A model generated the notes under the pieces. That model was not told the origin of the DNA and ran no database searches. It saw only the letters and a list, made by a program, of their open reading frames with translations. Shown one piece after another: positions 5,727 through 7,189 of a stretch of 7,189 bases of DNA (position 1 is the first letter of the stretch; every line of letters begins with the position of its first letter). The stretch is from positions 1 to 7,189 of the forward strand of contig JAGPGE010000295.1 in the NCBI GenBank assembly GCA_018056145.1. Reading direction: 5' to 3'. The translations under genes and the position numbers were made by a program. Source of the stretch: Armatimonadota bacterium (GTDB lineage Bacteria > Armatimonadota > Zipacnadia > Zipacnadales > JABUFB01).

Positions 5727-6779
5727 TCAATCAGCCAAGAGAGAGGCAGCACGCGCGCTGATGTCAGCCGGGAGCCCCATCTCAGTCGCCTCGATGGCCC
5801 CGAACAGCATCGCCGCGCTCTTCAGATTATCCGACAGCACGGTGGCGGGCTCGTCGCCGCCCTCGCGCCAGTCGAGGAACTGCGCGATGATTGCGTTGTG
5901 ACCTTCCCACTGGGGGCTGACCAGCGGCGCCTCGGTCAGGCGCATGCCGCGGCCCGGTTCGTGCTCGTGTATCCAGACGCGGTCGTCATTGTCCACAACA
6001 ACGGCCCCACCCTCGCACTCCGCCCGGTAGTACTCGTGGTGCCAGGATGTCTGGTGCCCGGCCTCGCTGCAGTTGCCTTCATAGCACGCCGGCGTCCCAT
6101 TGGCGAAGCGCATGGCGATCAGGGCGCTGCTGTCATGCTTGAAGCTAGACCACTCAGGATTCCATCCGATGCCCCAGAGTACGCTGCAGTCGGAACCCGT
6201 GAGATTCCTGAGTTGGTCGAAGTGGTGGATTGAGCCCTCAATCAGCAGCGAAAAGGGGATATCGTGGCGCCATTGGGCCCACGCTCCGTAGCTGCGGTAG
6301 TCGGCCGCAAAGCGCGCCACGATGTAGTTGAGCCGGCCGATGCGCTCTTCCTGCAGCACCTGCTTGAGAGTCAGTACGCGCGGCGTGTAGCGGTAGTTCT
6401 GAGTGATCATCATACGCACTCCGGCCTTCCGCACCATCGACCAGATGCGTGCGCAGCCTTCCCAACTGTCGGCGATCGGTTTCTCGCTGAGAATGTCGAG
6501 GCCGCGCTCGCACGCAAGCCGTACCGACAGCTCGTGCACCGCCGGCGGCGTGCAGATGCAGCAGAAATCAGCCTCAGTCCGATCGAAGGCCTCCTCCTGA
6601 TCGAGAAAACGTCGATCCTCCGACAACCCCAGGAAGTCGCCAGAACTGGTCAGCGGCCCCTCGGTCACATCCACCAGCCCCACAATCTCCACGCGGTCCG
6701 CGAAGTTGGGGAAGAACAGGCGGATCCAGGCCCCGGCCATTCCTCCCGCGCCGATCATCAGACAGCGGTGCTTATCCAT
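5727..6779 (-). CDS. Gfo/Idh/MocA-family NAD(P)-dependent oxidoreductase
   Basis: 350-residue cytoplasmic enzyme, full length for the family. Seen: N-terminal Rossmann fold with the dinucleotide-binding GAGGMA at 10-15 and an acidic VDV strand end near 36-38; the family signature SEKP at 98-101; NYRY at 128-131; and the GSIHHFDQL motif at 182-190, which carries the likely catalytic His and nearby Asp of the C-terminal alpha/beta domain. Family members oxidise or reduce sugars, cyclitols and sugar derivatives. Beside a sugar importer it may process the imported compound, but its substrate cannot be named. ATG 6779 was chosen: GGGAGG (6790-6795) lies 10 bases upstream. An in-frame TTG at 6785 is only 4 bases from that site, so it is less likely. 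The gene converges on the PEP-CTERM gene, and its start overlaps the last bases of the transposase remnant frame. Confidence 0.95.
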   Translation of the reverse strand: MDKHRCLMIGAGGMAGAWIRLFFPNFADRVEIVGLVDVTEGPLTSSGDFLGLSEDRRFLDQEEAFDRTEADFCCICTPPAVHELSVRLACERGLDILSEKPIADSWEGCARIWSMVRKAGVRMMITQNYRYTPRVLTLKQVLQEERIGRLNYIVARFAADYRSYGAWAQWRHDIPFSLLIEGSIHHFDQLRNLTGSDCSVLWGIGWNPEWSSFKHDSSALIAMRFANGTPACYEGNCSEAGHQTSWHHEYYRAECEGGAVVVDNDDRVWIHEHEPGRGMRLTEAPLVSPQWEGHNAIIAQFLDWREGGDEPATVLSDNLKSAAMLFGAIEATEMGLPADISARAASLLAD

Positions 6780-7189
6780 CCGCAACCGTCCTCCCAGGTG
6801 TCGACTCGTATTCTGCCCGAGTTGCGTCAGCTATCCTCTGCAGATGGGCCGTAGTATTCCGCCAACGTTCTTCGCTGGCCTGCTCCCGGCGCAAGCAGTG
6901 GAACGCGAAGGTCTCTTCGACGTTGTCTTCCACCCAGTTCCACAGCTTCGGGCGTCTGCCCTGCCACTTGTTCAGCCGTACCGCCAGATCGCCCCAAGCT
7001 TCCTCCAGACCCCGCCGATCGTAGGTTCAGCCCAGCTCTGTGCGGCAGTCATCGTCTTCTTTGCGCGGAAGATGGTCAACGACATTGCGCAGGAGATGCA
7101 CGCAGCAGCCATGCCACGCGGCTTCAGGCAGGAGATCAAAGATCGCCTGTCTCAGCCCCGCGTGGTCGTCGCTGACAACGAACTCGCCC
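6772..7189 (-). pseudogene. Decayed IS256-family transposase, middle to C-terminal part (N-terminus off window)
   Basis: Seen: the minus-strand frame entering at 7188 reads GEFVVSDDHAGLRQAI, then WHGCCVHLLRN, PRKEDDDC, YDRR and WNWVEDNVEETFAFHCLRR. These match in order the conserved core of IS256/Mutator-type DDE transposases: the second catalytic Asp in VVSD, the C-x2-H-x3-RN motif and the W-V-E-x-N-[IV]-E-E-T block. Decay: a TGA at 7027-7029 interrupts the frame where relatives usually have Trp (TGG). Downstream, TTAHLQRIA (about 6829-6855) aligns without gaps to the STNMLERLN catalytic region but has Gln (CAG, 6838-6840) in place of the third acidic residue. The frame then stops at TAA 6772-6774, so most of the normal C-terminal tail is missing. 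It is almost certainly inactive. Homology is clear to about 6880 and weaker from there to the end. No terminal inverted repeat was identified. Confidence 0.82.

Noticed and set aside
6264..6854. 196-residue plus-strand open frame opposite the oxidoreductase
   Set aside because: It is antisense to a complete Gfo/Idh/MocA gene with all signature motifs and has no recognisable domain.

Overview
The window is GC-rich bacterial DNA holding a minus-strand carbohydrate ABC importer operon (1-4240), a divergently transcribed exported protein with a PEP-CTERM sorting tail (4550-5641), a convergent Gfo/Idh/MocA-type oxidoreductase (5727-6779) and a decayed IS256-family transposase at the right edge (6772-7189). 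The Sec signal peptides and the PEP-CTERM anchor point to a diderm envelope with an exosortase system. Lineages such as Planctomycetota, Verrucomicrobiota, Lentisphaerota or Armatimonadota are plausible hosts, but this is an impression from gene style and the window has no marker gene to fix it.

Left part (1-4240, minus strand). Two genes read leftward from a good sigma70-like promoter at 4303-4331. The first encodes one polypeptide that joins a secreted solute-binding protein, an extra transmembrane tether and a MalF-type permease with an intact EAA loop. Its binding domain carries a four-cysteine zinc-ribbon-like insertion. Its permease carries a roughly 175-residue hydrophobic insertion in a loop that is normally short. 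The second gene starts 74 bases further on with a strong Shine-Dalgarno sequence and runs off the window. It begins like a MalG-type permease, but after its first membrane helix it enters more than 320 residues of hydrophilic, repeat-containing sequence before the window ends. No ATPase (MalK/MsmK type) gene is visible.

Middle (4241-4549). This 309-base divergent control region contains a promoter on each strand and an AT-richer stretch with a LacI/GalR-like palindrome. The rightward promoter lies so close to the start codon of the PEP-CTERM gene that the mRNA may be leaderless.

Right part (4550-7189). The PEP-CTERM protein resembles exported CBM9/DOMON-like proteins and ends at a strong intrinsic terminator. 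The oxidoreductase on the opposite strand is a typical NAD(P)-dependent sugar or cyclitol dehydrogenase-like enzyme. A reasonable inference is a carbohydrate uptake and processing locus in which a surface protein, an importer with a tethered receptor and a sugar oxidoreductase are used together, but the substrate cannot be read from the sequence. The most unusual content is the architecture of the two permease subunits.
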